NCBI GenBank assembly: GCA_022791455.1
Contig: JAAVZC010000013.1
Span: forward strand, 1 to 64,000
Direction of reading: 5' to 3'
Source of the DNA: Eggerthellaceae bacterium
GTDB lineage: Bacteria; Actinomycetota; Coriobacteriia; Coriobacteriales; Eggerthellaceae
Length of the DNA stretch: 64,000 nucleotides
The notes under the pieces: model-generated
Told to the model about the DNA's origin: nothing
What the model saw: only the letters and a program-made list of their open reading frames with translations
The model's database searches: none
Made by a program: the position numbers and the translations under genes
Part shown: in pieces, positions 49,839-59,981 of the stretch
How the letters are laid out: every line of letters starts with the position of its first letter
Numbering within the stretch: position 1 is the first letter of the stretch

Positions 49839-50475
49839 TCCCAGCTTGTTCCGCCTTCGGGTGGTGTTCCAGAAATCCGGCCGCTTGTGCCAGCTCTCGC
49901 ACCTCGAGATTGCCCGCACCCTTGAACGGGTGGTGCGCCGCGCCGATTTGCCCTATGCCATCACTCAAGGATTCTCGCCGCACATGAAGATTTCCTTCGG
50001 GAGCGCCCTGCCGGTAGGGGTAGGGGGAACGCGCGAGTTCTACGACCTGTTCCTCACCCGCTATGTGCGCCCGGCTGAAGCGTTGAGTGCCCTCTCGGCC
50101 GCGAGCCCTGAAGACCTTCAGCCCCTGACCTGCTTTTATGTAGAGGCAAGCGCGCCGGCCGCCTCGGTGGCGTTCCCCTTCAGCACCTACGAGGCCGTAC
50201 TGTCCGGCGAGGGAGCTTCTTTGAATTTCCCCGCCGAGGTGACGGTGGTGCGCAAGAAGAAGGAGAAGGTGCTCGCGGTCGCGGACTATCTGGCCGCTGG
50301 CCCCATCGCGTCCGACAACACGGTTCGCTTTACGCTGGAGGCGAAGCCCACCGGCTCTCTTCGCCCCGACGCGCTGCTGGTCGAATCGCTGAAATCAGCT
50401 CCTGGCCTTGTGCTAACATCCCTCACGAGAATTGATCAGAGGGATGCGGCAGGGCGCTCGGTCTGCCCCGACTAG
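49831..50475 (+). CDS. TIGR03936/DUF2344 family protein
   Basis: FRLRVVFQKSGRLCQLSHLEIARTLERVVRRADLPYAITQGFSPHMKISFGSALPVGVGGTREFYDLFL; overlaps upstream ORF by 8 nt. Confidence 0.88.
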   Translation: MADPSLFRLRVVFQKSGRLCQLSHLEIARTLERVVRRADLPYAITQGFSPHMKISFGSALPVGVGGTREFYDLFLTRYVRPAEALSALSAASPEDLQPLTCFYVEASAPAASVAFPFSTYEAVLSGEGASLNFPAEVTVVRKKKEKVLAVADYLAAGPIASDNTVRFTLEAKPTGSLRPDALLVESLKSAPGLVLTSLTRIDQRDAAGRSVCPD

Positions 50476-50506
50476 CCGCTTCCCGTCCACGGAAACGGAG
50501 CGTGCA

Positions 50507-50758
50507 ATGTACGAGTTCACCCCGCGGGGCGTCTGCTCCCGCAAGATCGAGTTCGACCTGGACGGAAATGTGGTGCGTTCGGTGAAGTTCACCGGCGGCT
50601 GCGACGGTAACCTGAAGGCTATCGGCAAGCTGGTGGAAGGCCAGACGGTCGAGCAGGTGGCAGGCCTTTTACGCGGAAACACCTGCGGTCCGCGCCGCAC
50701 TTCGTGCGCCGACCAGCTGGCCATGGCGCTGGAAGGGGCGCTGGCGCAGAATTCCTAG
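50507..50758 (+). CDS. TSCPD-domain protein (TIGR03905-like)
   Basis: GVCSRKIEFDLDGNVVRSVKFTGGCDGNLKAIGKLVEG...GNTCGPRRTSCADQLAMAL. Confidence 0.85.
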   Translation: MYEFTPRGVCSRKIEFDLDGNVVRSVKFTGGCDGNLKAIGKLVEGQTVEQVAGLLRGNTCGPRRTSCADQLAMALEGALAQNS

Positions 50759-50885
50759 CGCACCGCTCGCATATTATTCGACCATTCGACGGGGGTTGGC
50801 GATTGTAAGCCGGCCCCCGAATGTCTAGAATGTAGACCTATTTGCCATTTGGCCTGGTATTTTATGTAAGGAGGGGAACCGGACC

Positions 50886-52313
50886 GTGGTCTTTTCCAGT
50901 CTCATATTCCTGTTCTTCTTCTTTGCGTTGAACCTGGCCGTGTACTTCACGGTGCCCAAGCGCTTCCGCAACCAGGTGCTGCTTGCCTTCTCGCTCGTCT
51001 TCTACGCATGGGGCGGCCCGAAGTACCTGTTGCTCTTGGTGGGGGAGACCCTCATCAGCTGGTGGTGCGCGCTGTTCATCTCGAAGGCGGAGACGAAATC
51101 CCGCAAGAAGCTGGGCATCGTCATCGAGTGCGTAGCACTGCTGGGGCTTCTGGCCTACTTCAAGTACACGCGCTTCATCTTCGGTAACATTGCGGCCATC
51201 TTCAACGCGCCCGAGATCATACCTGAGATCTTCCTGCCCATCGGCATCTCGTTCTACACCTTCCAGCTGATCTCCTATGTGTGCGACGTTTATCGCGGCC
51301 AGGTGCAGGCGCAGCCCACCTTCTGGAAGTTGCTGCTGTACTCGTCGCTGTTCTACCAGTGCATCGCTGGCCCCATCGTGCGCTATTCCACCGTGGCCGA
51401 CGACATCGATCATCGCAAGGTCACCTCGCTCGACGTGTACGCCGGCATGCGCCGCTTCTGCATCGGTCTGGCGAAGAAGGCGGTGCTTGCGAACTCCTGC
51501 GCCGCGGTGGCCGACACCCTTCTGCCCATGGGCACCGAGGGACTGTTCTTGCAGAACACCGCCGGCTGCTGGCTGGGCATGCTCTTCTTCATGCTTCAGA
51601 TCTACCTTGATTTTTCCGCTTATTCCGATATGGCCATCGGCATGGGCCGCATGGTGGGCTTCCGCTTCCTCGAGAACTTCAACTACCCTTACCAGTGCAC
51701 CTCGATTCAGGATTTCTGGCGCCGCTGGCACATCTCGCTTTCCAGTTTCTTCCGCGACTACGTCTACATTCCGCTTGGCGGCAGCCGCTGCAGCAAGCTG
51801 AAGTACGTGCGTAATATGACGGTGGTCTGGTTCCTTACCGGACTTTGGCACGGCGCCAGCTGGAACTACATTTGCTGGGGCCTGTTCTTCCTCGTGTTCT
51901 TGCTGCTTGAGAAGTTTGTCATTGGCGGATTCTTGAAGCAGCACCGCATCGTGGGACACGTCTACGCGCTTGTGGTGGTGTATTTCGGCTGGGTGCTGTT
52001 CAAGTTCGAGAACTTCGCCGAGCTGGGCTGGGTGCTCTCCTGTATGTTCGGCATGGCCGGCACGGGGCTGTCCGGCCTGGAGGTGCAGACGCTGTTCTTG
52101 CAGAACATCTTCCTGCTGGCCTTCTGCTTGGTGGCCTGCACTGACGTGGGCAAACGGCTTCACGCGCGGCTGGGGAACCTGGCAAAGGGCAATCCTGCCA
52201 TGATGCGACTCTATGGCATCACCGAAGCGCTTACGCCGGTGTTCTGTCTGCTTCTGTCCGTGATCGCGTTGGCAGGGGCCTCCTACAACCCCTTCATCTA
52301 CTTCCAGTTCTAG
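50886..52313 (+). CDS. MBOAT-family O-acyltransferase (AlgI-like)
   Basis: LFFLFFFALNLAVYFTVPKRFRNQVLLAFSLVFYAWGGPKYL, FNYPYQCTSIQDFWRRWHISLSSFFRDYVYIPLGGSR, GLWHGASWNYICWGL. Confidence 0.93.
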   Translation: MVFSSLIFLFFFFALNLAVYFTVPKRFRNQVLLAFSLVFYAWGGPKYLLLLVGETLISWWCALFISKAETKSRKKLGIVIECVALLGLLAYFKYTRFIFGNIAAIFNAPEIIPEIFLPIGISFYTFQLISYVCDVYRGQVQAQPTFWKLLLYSSLFYQCIAGPIVRYSTVADDIDHRKVTSLDVYAGMRRFCIGLAKKAVLANSCAAVADTLLPMGTEGLFLQNTAGCWLGMLFFMLQIYLDFSAYSDMAIGMGRMVGFRFLENFNYPYQCTSIQDFWRRWHISLSSFFRDYVYIPLGGSRCSKLKYVRNMTVVWFLTGLWHGASWNYICWGLFFLVFLLLEKFVIGGFLKQHRIVGHVYALVVVYFGWVLFKFENFAELGWVLSCMFGMAGTGLSGLEVQTLFLQNIFLLAFCLVACTDVGKRLHARLGNLAKGNPAMMRLYGITEALTPVFCLLLSVIALAGASYNPFIYFQF

Positions 52314-52328
52314 AAGGGGAGGCACCGA

Positions 52329-53870
52329 ATGCGCGAATACAACCCCAACAGCTTCAACATGGTCACCCAGATCCCCTTGCAGACGAAGGGCCCCACCGTC
52401 ATGCGGCCGGAAGGGGACGAGGGACGTCGCGGACGGCATGCTGCTCCGGCGGCAGAAATGCAGGAAGAGACCACACCGTCTGCCGACAATGGCCCGCGCC
52501 ACGAGGCCGAACCGCCCCAGAAACGCAGCTTCTCCCGTCGCGACGTACGCTTCCTGAAGTCCATGCACACGTGGGGCGTGCGCGCTTTCGGGGCCGTGAT
52601 GGCCGTGGGGTGCGTTGCGGGGTTGCTTGTCTTCGCCCATCCTGCCACCTCGCAACTGGAGGGGCGCGAGCTGACGAAGTTCCCGGAGTTCACCTTGGAT
52701 TCGTTTCTCGACGGTTCGTATCTTGAACAAGTGTCCCTGTGGTACTCGGACACCTTCCCCGGGCGCGATGTACTGGTGAACCTGGGGCAAGACCTGAAGG
52801 GGCTTTACGGCATCCAGCCGGAAACATCGCTTGTGGGCGGCAACGTGCAGGCGGACGAACTGCCGCCGCTCGAGGTCGAGCAGCCCGTCACCGACGAGCA
52901 AGAACCCCAAGTGCCAGAAGAGCCGAAGGAGCGCGAGAAGGTAGAGGTTCCCACCGAGGAGGCCATGGCCGCCGACGTGCAGAAGAACATCATGAGCGGC
53001 CTGTACGTGAAGGACGGCGCCGCCTACAGCATCTACTACTTCAGCCAAGAAGCGGTCGAAAACTACACGGCCGCCATCTCCGCCGCTGCTGACAAGTTGG
53101 CGGGGGTCGCGAACGTCTACTCGGTCATCGTCCCCAACAACTCCGCCGCCCTGCTCGACGAGAGCGTGCTGGAATCCCTCGGCGGCACCGACCAGGCGAA
53201 GGCTATCGACTACTTCAACAGCCTCTACTCGCTGAACGTGCGCACCGTACCCATTCTGGACGCCCTGCGCGATCACCGCAGCGAGTACACCTACTTCCGC
53301 ACCGATCACCACTGGACTGCGCTGGGCGCTTACTACGCCTACCTGGAGTACTGCAAAGCGGCCGACATTCAGCCGGTGGACATTTCGGGCTTGAAGACCA
53401 TGACTTTCGACGGCTTCTTGGGCAGCTTCTACACCGAGCTCAAGAACCCCGCCATGGCCGACAACCCCGATGAGGTCATCGCCTATGTGCCGAAGGGCAC
53501 CAACGACATGGTCTACTGGGACAAAGAGGGCGAAAAGATCGAGGCGCATGTCATCACCGATGTTGAGGGGTGGAACAAGAACTCGCTGTACAGCACCTTC
53601 ATCGCCGGCGACGAGCCCATCTCCATCATCGAGAACCCCACCATTACCGACGGATCATCGGTCCTTGTGGTGAAGGACTCCTTCGGCAATGCCTTCGTGC
53701 CGTTCTTGGCCAACAACTACCAGACGGTTTACGTCATCGACTATCGCTACACCGACACCAACATCGTCGAGTACGTGAAGGAACACAAGATCCAGGACGT
53801 CATCTTCCTCAACAACATCTCGCTTGCGGGCACGTTGACGGTGGCCGCGAAGATCGACTCCATGGTTTAG
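52329..53870 (+). CDS. DHHW-family (AlgJ/AlgX-like) protein
   Basis: FRTDHHWTALGAYYAYLEYC, VVKDSFGNAFVPFLANNYQTVYVIDYRY. Confidence 0.88.
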   Translation: MREYNPNSFNMVTQIPLQTKGPTVMRPEGDEGRRGRHAAPAAEMQEETTPSADNGPRHEAEPPQKRSFSRRDVRFLKSMHTWGVRAFGAVMAVGCVAGLLVFAHPATSQLEGRELTKFPEFTLDSFLDGSYLEQVSLWYSDTFPGRDVLVNLGQDLKGLYGIQPETSLVGGNVQADELPPLEVEQPVTDEQEPQVPEEPKEREKVEVPTEEAMAADVQKNIMSGLYVKDGAAYSIYYFSQEAVENYTAAISAAADKLAGVANVYSVIVPNNSAALLDESVLESLGGTDQAKAIDYFNSLYSLNVRTVPILDALRDHRSEYTYFRTDHHWTALGAYYAYLEYCKAADIQPVDISGLKTMTFDGFLGSFYTELKNPAMADNPDEVIAYVPKGTNDMVYWDKEGEKIEAHVITDVEGWNKNSLYSTFIAGDEPISIIENPTITDGSSVLVVKDSFGNAFVPFLANNYQTVYVIDYRYTDTNIVEYVKEHKIQDVIFLNNISLAGTLTVAAKIDSMV

Positions 53871-53990
53871 ATTCTCTCCGCATCGAAACAGTTGGCCAAC
53901 GGGGAATTATCCGAACTTCCCCGATCTGAAAAACGAGGTCGACGCCCCTCTACACTTGCTTCATCGTAAATCCCGATGAAGGAGGATACC

Positions 53991-54362
53991 ATGGGTGTTC
54001 TGGACGATCTGAAAGAAATGGCCGACAAGGCTGGCGACGCCATCACCGATGCTGCCCACGATTTCGCCGACAAGGCGGGGGACGTGGCCCACGATCTGGC
54101 AGAGAAGGCGGGAGACGCTAAGGACGCCATTGTTGACAAGGCCGGCGATGCCGGTGACGCGATTGCCGACAAGGCCGGCGACATCAAGGACGCCGTAGCC
54201 GACAAGGCCCAGGACGCCAGCGCCGCCATCGCTGACAAAGCAGGGGACATCAAAGACGCCGTGACCAAGAAGGCCGCCGAAGCCCAAGACGCCGTAGCCG
54301 CCAAGGCAGACGACGCCAAAAAGGCCGTAGACGAAGCCGCCAAGAAAGCTGACGACAAGTAG
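53991..54362 (+). CDS. LEA-like/apolipoprotein-like 11-residue repeat protein
   Basis: Consecutive 11-mers VDKAGDAGDAI/ADKAGDIKDAV/ADKAQDASAAI/ADKAGDIKDAV/TKKAAEAQDAV/AAKADDAKKAV; SD GGAGG upstream. Confidence 0.8.
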   Translation: MGVLDDLKEMADKAGDAITDAAHDFADKAGDVAHDLAEKAGDAKDAIVDKAGDAGDAIADKAGDIKDAVADKAQDASAAIADKAGDIKDAVTKKAAEAQDAVAAKADDAKKAVDEAAKKADDK

Positions 54363-54400
54363 CGAACATGTCTCTCCGTCAACTTGATGGAACAACCAGC

Positions 54401-54504
54401 GGGGTGGGGCGGCCCTCACCAAGCGAGTTCCGCACGACGCGAAAGTGCCAGTGGCACTTTCGCCAAAGCAGGACTGTTTGAGCGACTGAGGGTTGCCCCG
54501 CCCC
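54401..54504. repeat. Nested palindromic intergenic element
   Basis: 18-bp imperfect terminal inverted repeats GGGGTGGGGCGGCCCTCA / TGAGGGTTGCCCCGCCCC around a perfect 11-bp stem GCGAAAGTGCC-AGT-GGCACTTTCGC (54439-54463). Confidence 0.8.
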
Positions 54505-54624
54505 GCCGCCCCGCGATAATTTCCAACGACAATTTCAGCGAAATACCGTTCGCCAAAACTTTTGAAAATTAGGGCTTGTGTTCGTTTTTGCTTATGCGTA
54601 TACTAAGCAAGCTGTCAAACGCAC

Positions 54625-54701
<77 letters not shown>

Positions 54702-54710
54702 CTAGCAATT

Positions 54711-54741
54711 AGAGAGAGCTCCGAAAGGGGCTCTCTTTCTG
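54711..54741 (+). terminator. Terminator after tRNA-Asp
   Basis: AGAGAGCTCCGAAAGGGGCTCTCTTTCTG. Confidence 0.75.
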
Positions 54742-54755
54742 TATAAGGAACCGAA

Positions 54756-56843
54756 ATGATTCTGCAGACCGAGCATATCTCCAAATCTTATGGCGGACGC
54801 CAGTTGTTCCATGACGTAACCTTCAAGTTGGAGGAGTTCGATCGCTTGGCGCTGGTGGGGCCTAACGGTGCCGGGAAGACCACGCTGCTCAACATTATTG
54901 CTGGGAAGGACGACCCGGACGAGGGGCGCATCCTCACGGCGAAGGGGGCCCGGGTGGGCTACCTGGAGCAGGAGGCCATCGAGATGCCTGACCGCCCCAT
55001 CTTCGAAGAGGTGATGTCCTCGCAGGTGGAGGTGCTGGAAGCCGAGCAGCGGCTCTACAAGCTTGAGCAGGAACTGGGAAGCGATCCCACCGAGGCGCAA
55101 CTGTCGGCGGTGGGCCGGGCGCGGGACGCCTATGAGCATATGGGCGGCTATTCGCTTGAGGCCAAGGTGCGCGGTGTGCTATTCGGCCTGGGGTTCAAGG
55201 AAGCGGATTTGCGCCGCTCCACCAACAACTTCTCCGGCGGCTGGCAGATGCGCATTGCCCTCTCGAAGCTGCTCATCCGCAACCCCGAGATCCTCCTTCT
55301 GGACGAGCCTACCAACCATCTAGATCTGGAATCTGTGAAATGGTTGGAGGGCTTCTTGCGCGGCTACGAGGGCACTGTGATCGTGGTGAGCCACGACCGC
55401 GCCTTCATGGACAACATGGTGGACCGCGTAGCGGAGATCGACAACGGTGAGGTGATCCTCTATAAGGGCAACTACACCGCTTATCTGCGTCAACGGCAGG
55501 AGCGCCTGGAGCTTTTGCGGGCCCAGAAGGCCAAGCAGGACGAAGAGCTCGCGCACTTGGAAGCCTTCGTCGAGAAGTTCCGCTACAAGGCCACTAAGGC
55601 GAAGCAGGCGCAAGACCGTCAGAAGCGCATCGACAAGATCATGGAGAACCGCATCGTCATTCCCGAAGAGAAGAAGACGGTACACTTCAACTTCCAGCAG
55701 CCGCCCCGCACCGGCGACATGGTGGTGAAGGGCACCGACATCGTGAAGCGCTTCGGCGACAAGACCGTCTACGACGGCCTGGACTTCACCCTCTACCGGG
55801 GGGACAAGGTGGCGCTTGTGGGCCCGAACGGCGCCGGCAAGTCGACGCTTCTGAAGATGATCGCCGATGTGCTGAAGCCCGATTCCGGCACTATCGAATA
55901 CGGCGTGCACGTGGAGCTCACCTACTACGCGCAGCACCAGCTGGAAGAGCTGCACGCTGGCAATACCGTGTTCGAGGAATTGGACCGCGTGGCCCCCGGC
56001 TGGAGCATCTCGCAGGTGCGCACGCTGCTGGGCGCCTTCCTGTTCACGGGCGATGCGGTCGATAAGAAAGTGGGCGTGCTCTCCGGCGGCGAGAAGAGCC
56101 GTTTGGCACTGGCGAAGATGCTCGTTGCGCCGAAGCCGCTGCTGTGCCTGGACGAGCCCACCAACCACCTCGATATCTCAAGCGCAGACATTCTGGAACA
56201 GGCGCTCGTGCATTTCGACGGAACCATCGTCTTCATCACCCATGACCGCCACCTTATTCGCAAGGTGGCCAATCGCATCATCGAAATCGAGCCGGGTCGG
56301 GTAACCAACTATGATGGCGATTACGACTACTATCTGTACAAGTCCGGCCAGCTGGACAACTTGAGCCCCGCCGAGCGCTCGCTTGTGGACGATCTCTTTG
56401 AGGGGGAGGGGGGCACGTCCGCCGGCAAGGGCGCAGAGAAGGCGAAGGCTCCGGGCAAAGTGGTGCAGGTGCGCAAGCATGGCAAGGAAAAGCAGCCGGC
56501 TGCGGCTGCCGCGCCGCTCACGGCTCCCAAAGAGAGCGCCCCTAAGACCAAGGAGCAGAAGCGGCGGGAAGCCGAGGCGCGAAACCGTGCCTATGCAGCT
56601 TTGAAGAACCAGCGCAAGCGGGTGGCTGTGCTGGAAAAGCAGCTGGACGAGGACAACGCCCGCATGGACGAGCTGCTGGCCCTCATGGCAGACCCGGATT
56701 TCTACATTAACGAGTCGGCTTCTACCGACGCCATTTCCGAACACGCGGTGCTGAAGAAGCGCATCGCCGCTGCCGAGGAAGAGTGGTTCATGCTCACCGA
56801 AGAGATCGAAGAGGAAATGGCCCGCCAGCAAGAGGCGCTGTAG
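54756..56843 (+). CDS. ABC-F family ATP-binding protein
   Basis: Two ABC domains ([24 protein letters not shown]), [29 protein letters not shown]-terminal coiled coil. Confidence 0.93.
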   Translation: MILQTEHISKSYGGRQLFHDVTFKLEEFDRLALVGPNGAGKTTLLNIIAGKDDPDEGRILTAKGARVGYLEQEAIEMPDRPIFEEVMSSQVEVLEAEQRLYKLEQELGSDPTEAQLSAVGRARDAYEHMGGYSLEAKVRGVLFGLGFKEADLRRSTNNFSGGWQMRIALSKLLIRNPEILLLDEPTNHLDLESVKWLEGFLRGYEGTVIVVSHDRAFMDNMVDRVAEIDNGEVILYKGNYTAYLRQRQERLELLRAQKAKQDEELAHLEAFVEKFRYKATKAKQAQDRQKRIDKIMENRIVIPEEKKTVHFNFQQPPRTGDMVVKGTDIVKRFGDKTVYDGLDFTLYRGDKVALVGPNGAGKSTLLKMIADVLKPDSGTIEYGVHVELTYYAQHQLEELHAGNTVFEELDRVAPGWSISQVRTLLGAFLFTGDAVDKKVGVLSGGEKSRLALAKMLVAPKPLLCLDEPTNHLDISSADILEQALVHFDGTIVFITHDRHLIRKVANRIIEIEPGRVTNYDGDYDYYLYKSGQLDNLSPAERSLVDDLFEGEGGTSAGKGAEKAKAPGKVVQVRKHGKEKQPAAAAAPLTAPKESAPKTKEQKRREAEARNRAYAALKNQRKRVAVLEKQLDEDNARMDELLALMADPDFYINESASTDAISEHAVLKKRIAAAEEEWFMLTEEIEEEMARQQEAL

Positions 56844-56879
56844 GGCGAATCGAAGGGAAATAAGGTACACTGTAGCGCT

Positions 56880-57560
56880 ATGTCTGATTATCTACTTTAC
56901 ATATTGGCCATGGTGCTGAGCTTCATCCCGGCCCTGGTTTGCCACGAGGCCTCGCACGGCTTTGCCGCCTACAAGCTGGGGGACCCGACGGCGAAGCGGG
57001 CTGGACGGCTCTCCTTCAACCCGCTCAAGCACATCGACCCCTTCGGCACGGTCATTTTGCCTGCCATGTTGATGCTCATGAACATGCCGGTGTTCGGCTA
57101 TGCCAAGCCGGTGCCTTACAACCCCCGTTACTTCAAGGATCCCCGCAAAGGCGACCTGATCACTGGCCTTGCAGGCCCTGCCGCCAACCTGGTGCTGGCG
57201 CTTCTGGGGGCCGGCCTTGCGTGGCTGCTGCTGAGCCCCGCCTTGAACGGAGGACTCTCGAACCCCGTATTCGAGTGGTTCTACCTCATGTATCTGCCCA
57301 CGTTCGTGCTCATCAACCTGTTCCTCATGTTCTTCAACCTGCTGCCCATCCCGCCGCTGGACGGCTCCTCTATTTTCGCCATCCTCATTCCGGCGAAGTA
57401 CCTGCCCAAGTACTACGAGATACAGCGCTACGCGTTCCCCATCTTCATGATGGCCATCATCCTTTTGCCCTACATCTTCCACGTGAACCCCTTCGGCTGG
57501 TACTTCGATATCACCGCCTATAATCTGGCCAACCTCATCTACCCGTTCAAGATCGCTTAG
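56880..57560 (+). CDS. Site-2 protease family (M50) membrane metalloprotease
   Basis: LVCHEASHGFAAYKLGDPTAKRAGRLSFNPLKHIDPFGT; NLLPIPPLDGSSI. Confidence 0.9.
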   Translation: MSDYLLYILAMVLSFIPALVCHEASHGFAAYKLGDPTAKRAGRLSFNPLKHIDPFGTVILPAMLMLMNMPVFGYAKPVPYNPRYFKDPRKGDLITGLAGPAANLVLALLGAGLAWLLLSPALNGGLSNPVFEWFYLMYLPTFVLINLFLMFFNLLPIPPLDGSSIFAILIPAKYLPKYYEIQRYAFPIFMMAIILLPYIFHVNPFGWYFDITAYNLANLIYPFKIA

Positions 57561-57569
57561 GCGCTGCCC

Positions 57570-58358
57570 ATGTCGTACCGCGTGAAGATCGAGAATTTCG
57601 ATGGCCCCTTCGAGCTTCTGCTCACTTTGGTGAGCCGCGATAAGGTGGACATCGGGTCCATCTCCATTACCGAGATCGCCGATCAGTACCTGGCGGAGAT
57701 TTCCCGCATCAAGGCGCTCGATCTGGACGTGGCGAGCGACTTTCTGCTGGTAGCGGCCACGCTGCTGGAGATCAAGGCGCAAAGCCTTCTGCCCCGGCCT
57801 GCCGTGGACTTAGACGACGACATTGCCGAGCTTTCCCCCAGTGAGGCGCGCGACATGCTGGTAGAGCGGCTCATGACCTACAAGCAGTACAAGAACGCCG
57901 CCGGCTCGCTCTACGAGCGCTACGAGGCGGAAGGGCGGATGCACGCCCGACCCTTCGGGCCGGATGCGGTCTTTCTGCGGGTGATGCCGGACTTCTTGAA
58001 GGGCGTCACCACCGATGCGCTGGGGCTGCTAGCGGCCGGCGCCTATGCGCGGCGCGAGGTGTTTTTGCTGGAAAGCGAGCACATTGCCGCCAAACCGCTG
58101 CCGGTGGAAGTGCACGTGAAGGCCATCCACCAGCGCATTCGCAACAAGGGCCACCTGAAGTTTTCCGAGCTGGTAACTGACGATACCCCCACTGAAGTGC
58201 TGGTGGTCACGTTCCTGGCGCTTTTGGAGCTGTTCAAGCGCTCCATGGTGAAGCTGGAGCAGCCGAACCCCTTCGGAGACATTTTGGTGGATTACATCGA
58301 GGGCTCCGGCGAGCTCATTTTGGACGACGAGCACGGACTCACCTCCGTCGACGAATAG
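57570..58358 (+). CDS. scpA: Segregation and condensation protein A
   Basis: YRVKIENFDGPFELLLTLVSRDKVDIGSISITEIADQYL. Confidence 0.93.
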   Translation: MSYRVKIENFDGPFELLLTLVSRDKVDIGSISITEIADQYLAEISRIKALDLDVASDFLLVAATLLEIKAQSLLPRPAVDLDDDIAELSPSEARDMLVERLMTYKQYKNAAGSLYERYEAEGRMHARPFGPDAVFLRVMPDFLKGVTTDALGLLAAGAYARREVFLLESEHIAAKPLPVEVHVKAIHQRIRNKGHLKFSELVTDDTPTEVLVVTFLALLELFKRSMVKLEQPNPFGDILVDYIEGSGELILDDEHGLTSVDE

Positions 58359-58377
58359 GGAAGGGAAGCGATACTCA

Positions 58378-59163
58378 GTGTTCCAGGGAATCACCGAAGC
58401 CGATTTGCCGGGGGCCATGGAAGCCCTCCTGTTCGTGACCGACCAGCCGGTGAGCGCCGTCACGCTGGCGGAGATGCTGGAGTGCGACGCCAGCCTAGCG
58501 GAAAGCGCGCTGCTGGCGCTGCAAGAGCAGCTGGCCAGCGGCAACCGCGGCATTCAGCTGCGGGAAGTGGCCGGCGGCTGGCGCTTGTTCACCCACCCCG
58601 CCTACCATGAGCTTATCGAGAAGTACGTTGTTTCCTGGGACACGCGCAAGCTTTCCGCCGCCGCTATGGAGACGCTGGCCATCGTGGCCTACTCGCAGCC
58701 CTGTACCCGCGGCCAGGTGGCCTCGGTGCGCGGCGTGAACTCCGACAGCCCCATGAACTCTCTGGTCGAGAAGGGCCTGCTGCGGGAAGTGGGCGTGGCG
58801 GATGCCCCGGGCAATCCGGTGCTCTACGGCACCACGCGCACGTTCCTGGAAAAGTTCGGCCTGCGCACGGTGGCGGACCTTCCCGATCTTGCCCAGTTCG
58901 TGCCGGACGAGGAGACGCGCCGCCTTGTGGCCGAGCGGCTTTCTGCCGTGCGCGTGCAGATGGAAGCAGTCGAGGGCGAAGAAAAGCCCGCTGCTCCTGT
59001 CGCTTCCGAGGCCGACGCCGACAATGAAGGGGAGCAGGCCACCGCTCCCGGCCCGGTCGAAGACGCAGCACGGGCCGCTATGGCCGCCGCCTTCAGCGCG
59101 CTTTCCGGTGCGGTGGAGAAGATAGATTTCGACACGCTTGTCTTCGAGACGGACGATGAGTAG
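58378..59163 (+). CDS. scpB: Segregation and condensation protein B
   Basis: MEALLFVTDQPVSAVTLAEML, LSAAAMETLAIVAYSQPCTRGQVASVRGVNSD. Confidence 0.93.
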   Translation: MFQGITEADLPGAMEALLFVTDQPVSAVTLAEMLECDASLAESALLALQEQLASGNRGIQLREVAGGWRLFTHPAYHELIEKYVVSWDTRKLSAAAMETLAIVAYSQPCTRGQVASVRGVNSDSPMNSLVEKGLLREVGVADAPGNPVLYGTTRTFLEKFGLRTVADLPDLAQFVPDEETRRLVAERLSAVRVQMEAVEGEEKPAAPVASEADADNEGEQATAPGPVEDAARAAMAAAFSALSGAVEKIDFDTLVFETDDE

Positions 59164-59938
59164 CCAGGGGCCCGTTCGGCTCCAGAAGTTCTTGGCCCGC
59201 TGCGGCGTTGCCTCGCGCCGGGCATGCGAGGAACTCATCGCCGCCGGACGCGTGAGTGTGAACGGCGCTTTTGTCACCGAATTGGGGACGAAGGTGGATC
59301 CTGCGGCGGACAAGGTGGCAGTTGACGGTCTCGAAGTCTCTTTGCCTGACGAAGCCGTGGTGCTCGCCCTGAACAAGCCCGTGGGCTTCCTGACCACGAT
59401 GGACGACCCGCAAGGTCGCGAAACAGTGGCCTCCCTCGTGCCCACCGACCGCTATCCGGGGCTTTTCCCCGTCGGACGACTGGACGGAGACACGTCCGGC
59501 CTTCTCCTGTTCACCAACGATGGAGAACTCGGCAACAACCTCATTCATCCGCGCAAGCATGTGGAGAAGACTTATCTGGCGCTCGTGGAGGGGATACCTG
59601 ACGATGCTGCCCTCGACCAATTGCAAAAGGGCGTGCTCCTGGAAGACGGCCCTACGCTTCCGGCACGGGCACGGCTTCTTGGCAGCAATGCCGCCCAGAA
59701 GCAGGCGCAGGCTCTGGGGTGGCAGCAGGGGCCCCGCCAAAGAATTGTGGAATTGACCATAACCGAAGGGCGCAACCGCCAAGTTAGGCGTATGCTTGCC
59801 TCCGTCGGCCATCCGGTGCGCCAGCTGCACCGGGTCCGTGTGGGGTCGCTCGAATTGGGAGGGCTGCCCTGCGGCCAATGGCGGTTGCTCACCGAAGAGG
59901 AAACCGCTGCTTTGGAGGCACTGGCAACTGACTGCTAA
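59156..59938 (+). CDS. rluB: rRNA pseudouridine synthase (RsuA/RluB family)
   Basis: VRLQKFLARCGVASRRACEELI, FPVGRLDGDTSGLLLFTNDGEL, ITEGRNRQVRRML; start overlaps scpB stop by 8 nt. Confidence 0.93.
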   Translation: MSSQGPVRLQKFLARCGVASRRACEELIAAGRVSVNGAFVTELGTKVDPAADKVAVDGLEVSLPDEAVVLALNKPVGFLTTMDDPQGRETVASLVPTDRYPGLFPVGRLDGDTSGLLLFTNDGELGNNLIHPRKHVEKTYLALVEGIPDDAALDQLQKGVLLEDGPTLPARARLLGSNAAQKQAQALGWQQGPRQRIVELTITEGRNRQVRRMLASVGHPVRQLHRVRVGSLELGGLPCGQWRLLTEEETAALEALATDC

Positions 59939-59981
59939 AGTTAAACGGTTGACCTTCGATCGTGAAAATGGACAGTGAGCG

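Noticed and set aside
54384-54572. 62-aa ORF with ESASGTFAKAGLFERLR
   Set aside because: It is the translation of the palindromic intergenic element, not a gene.
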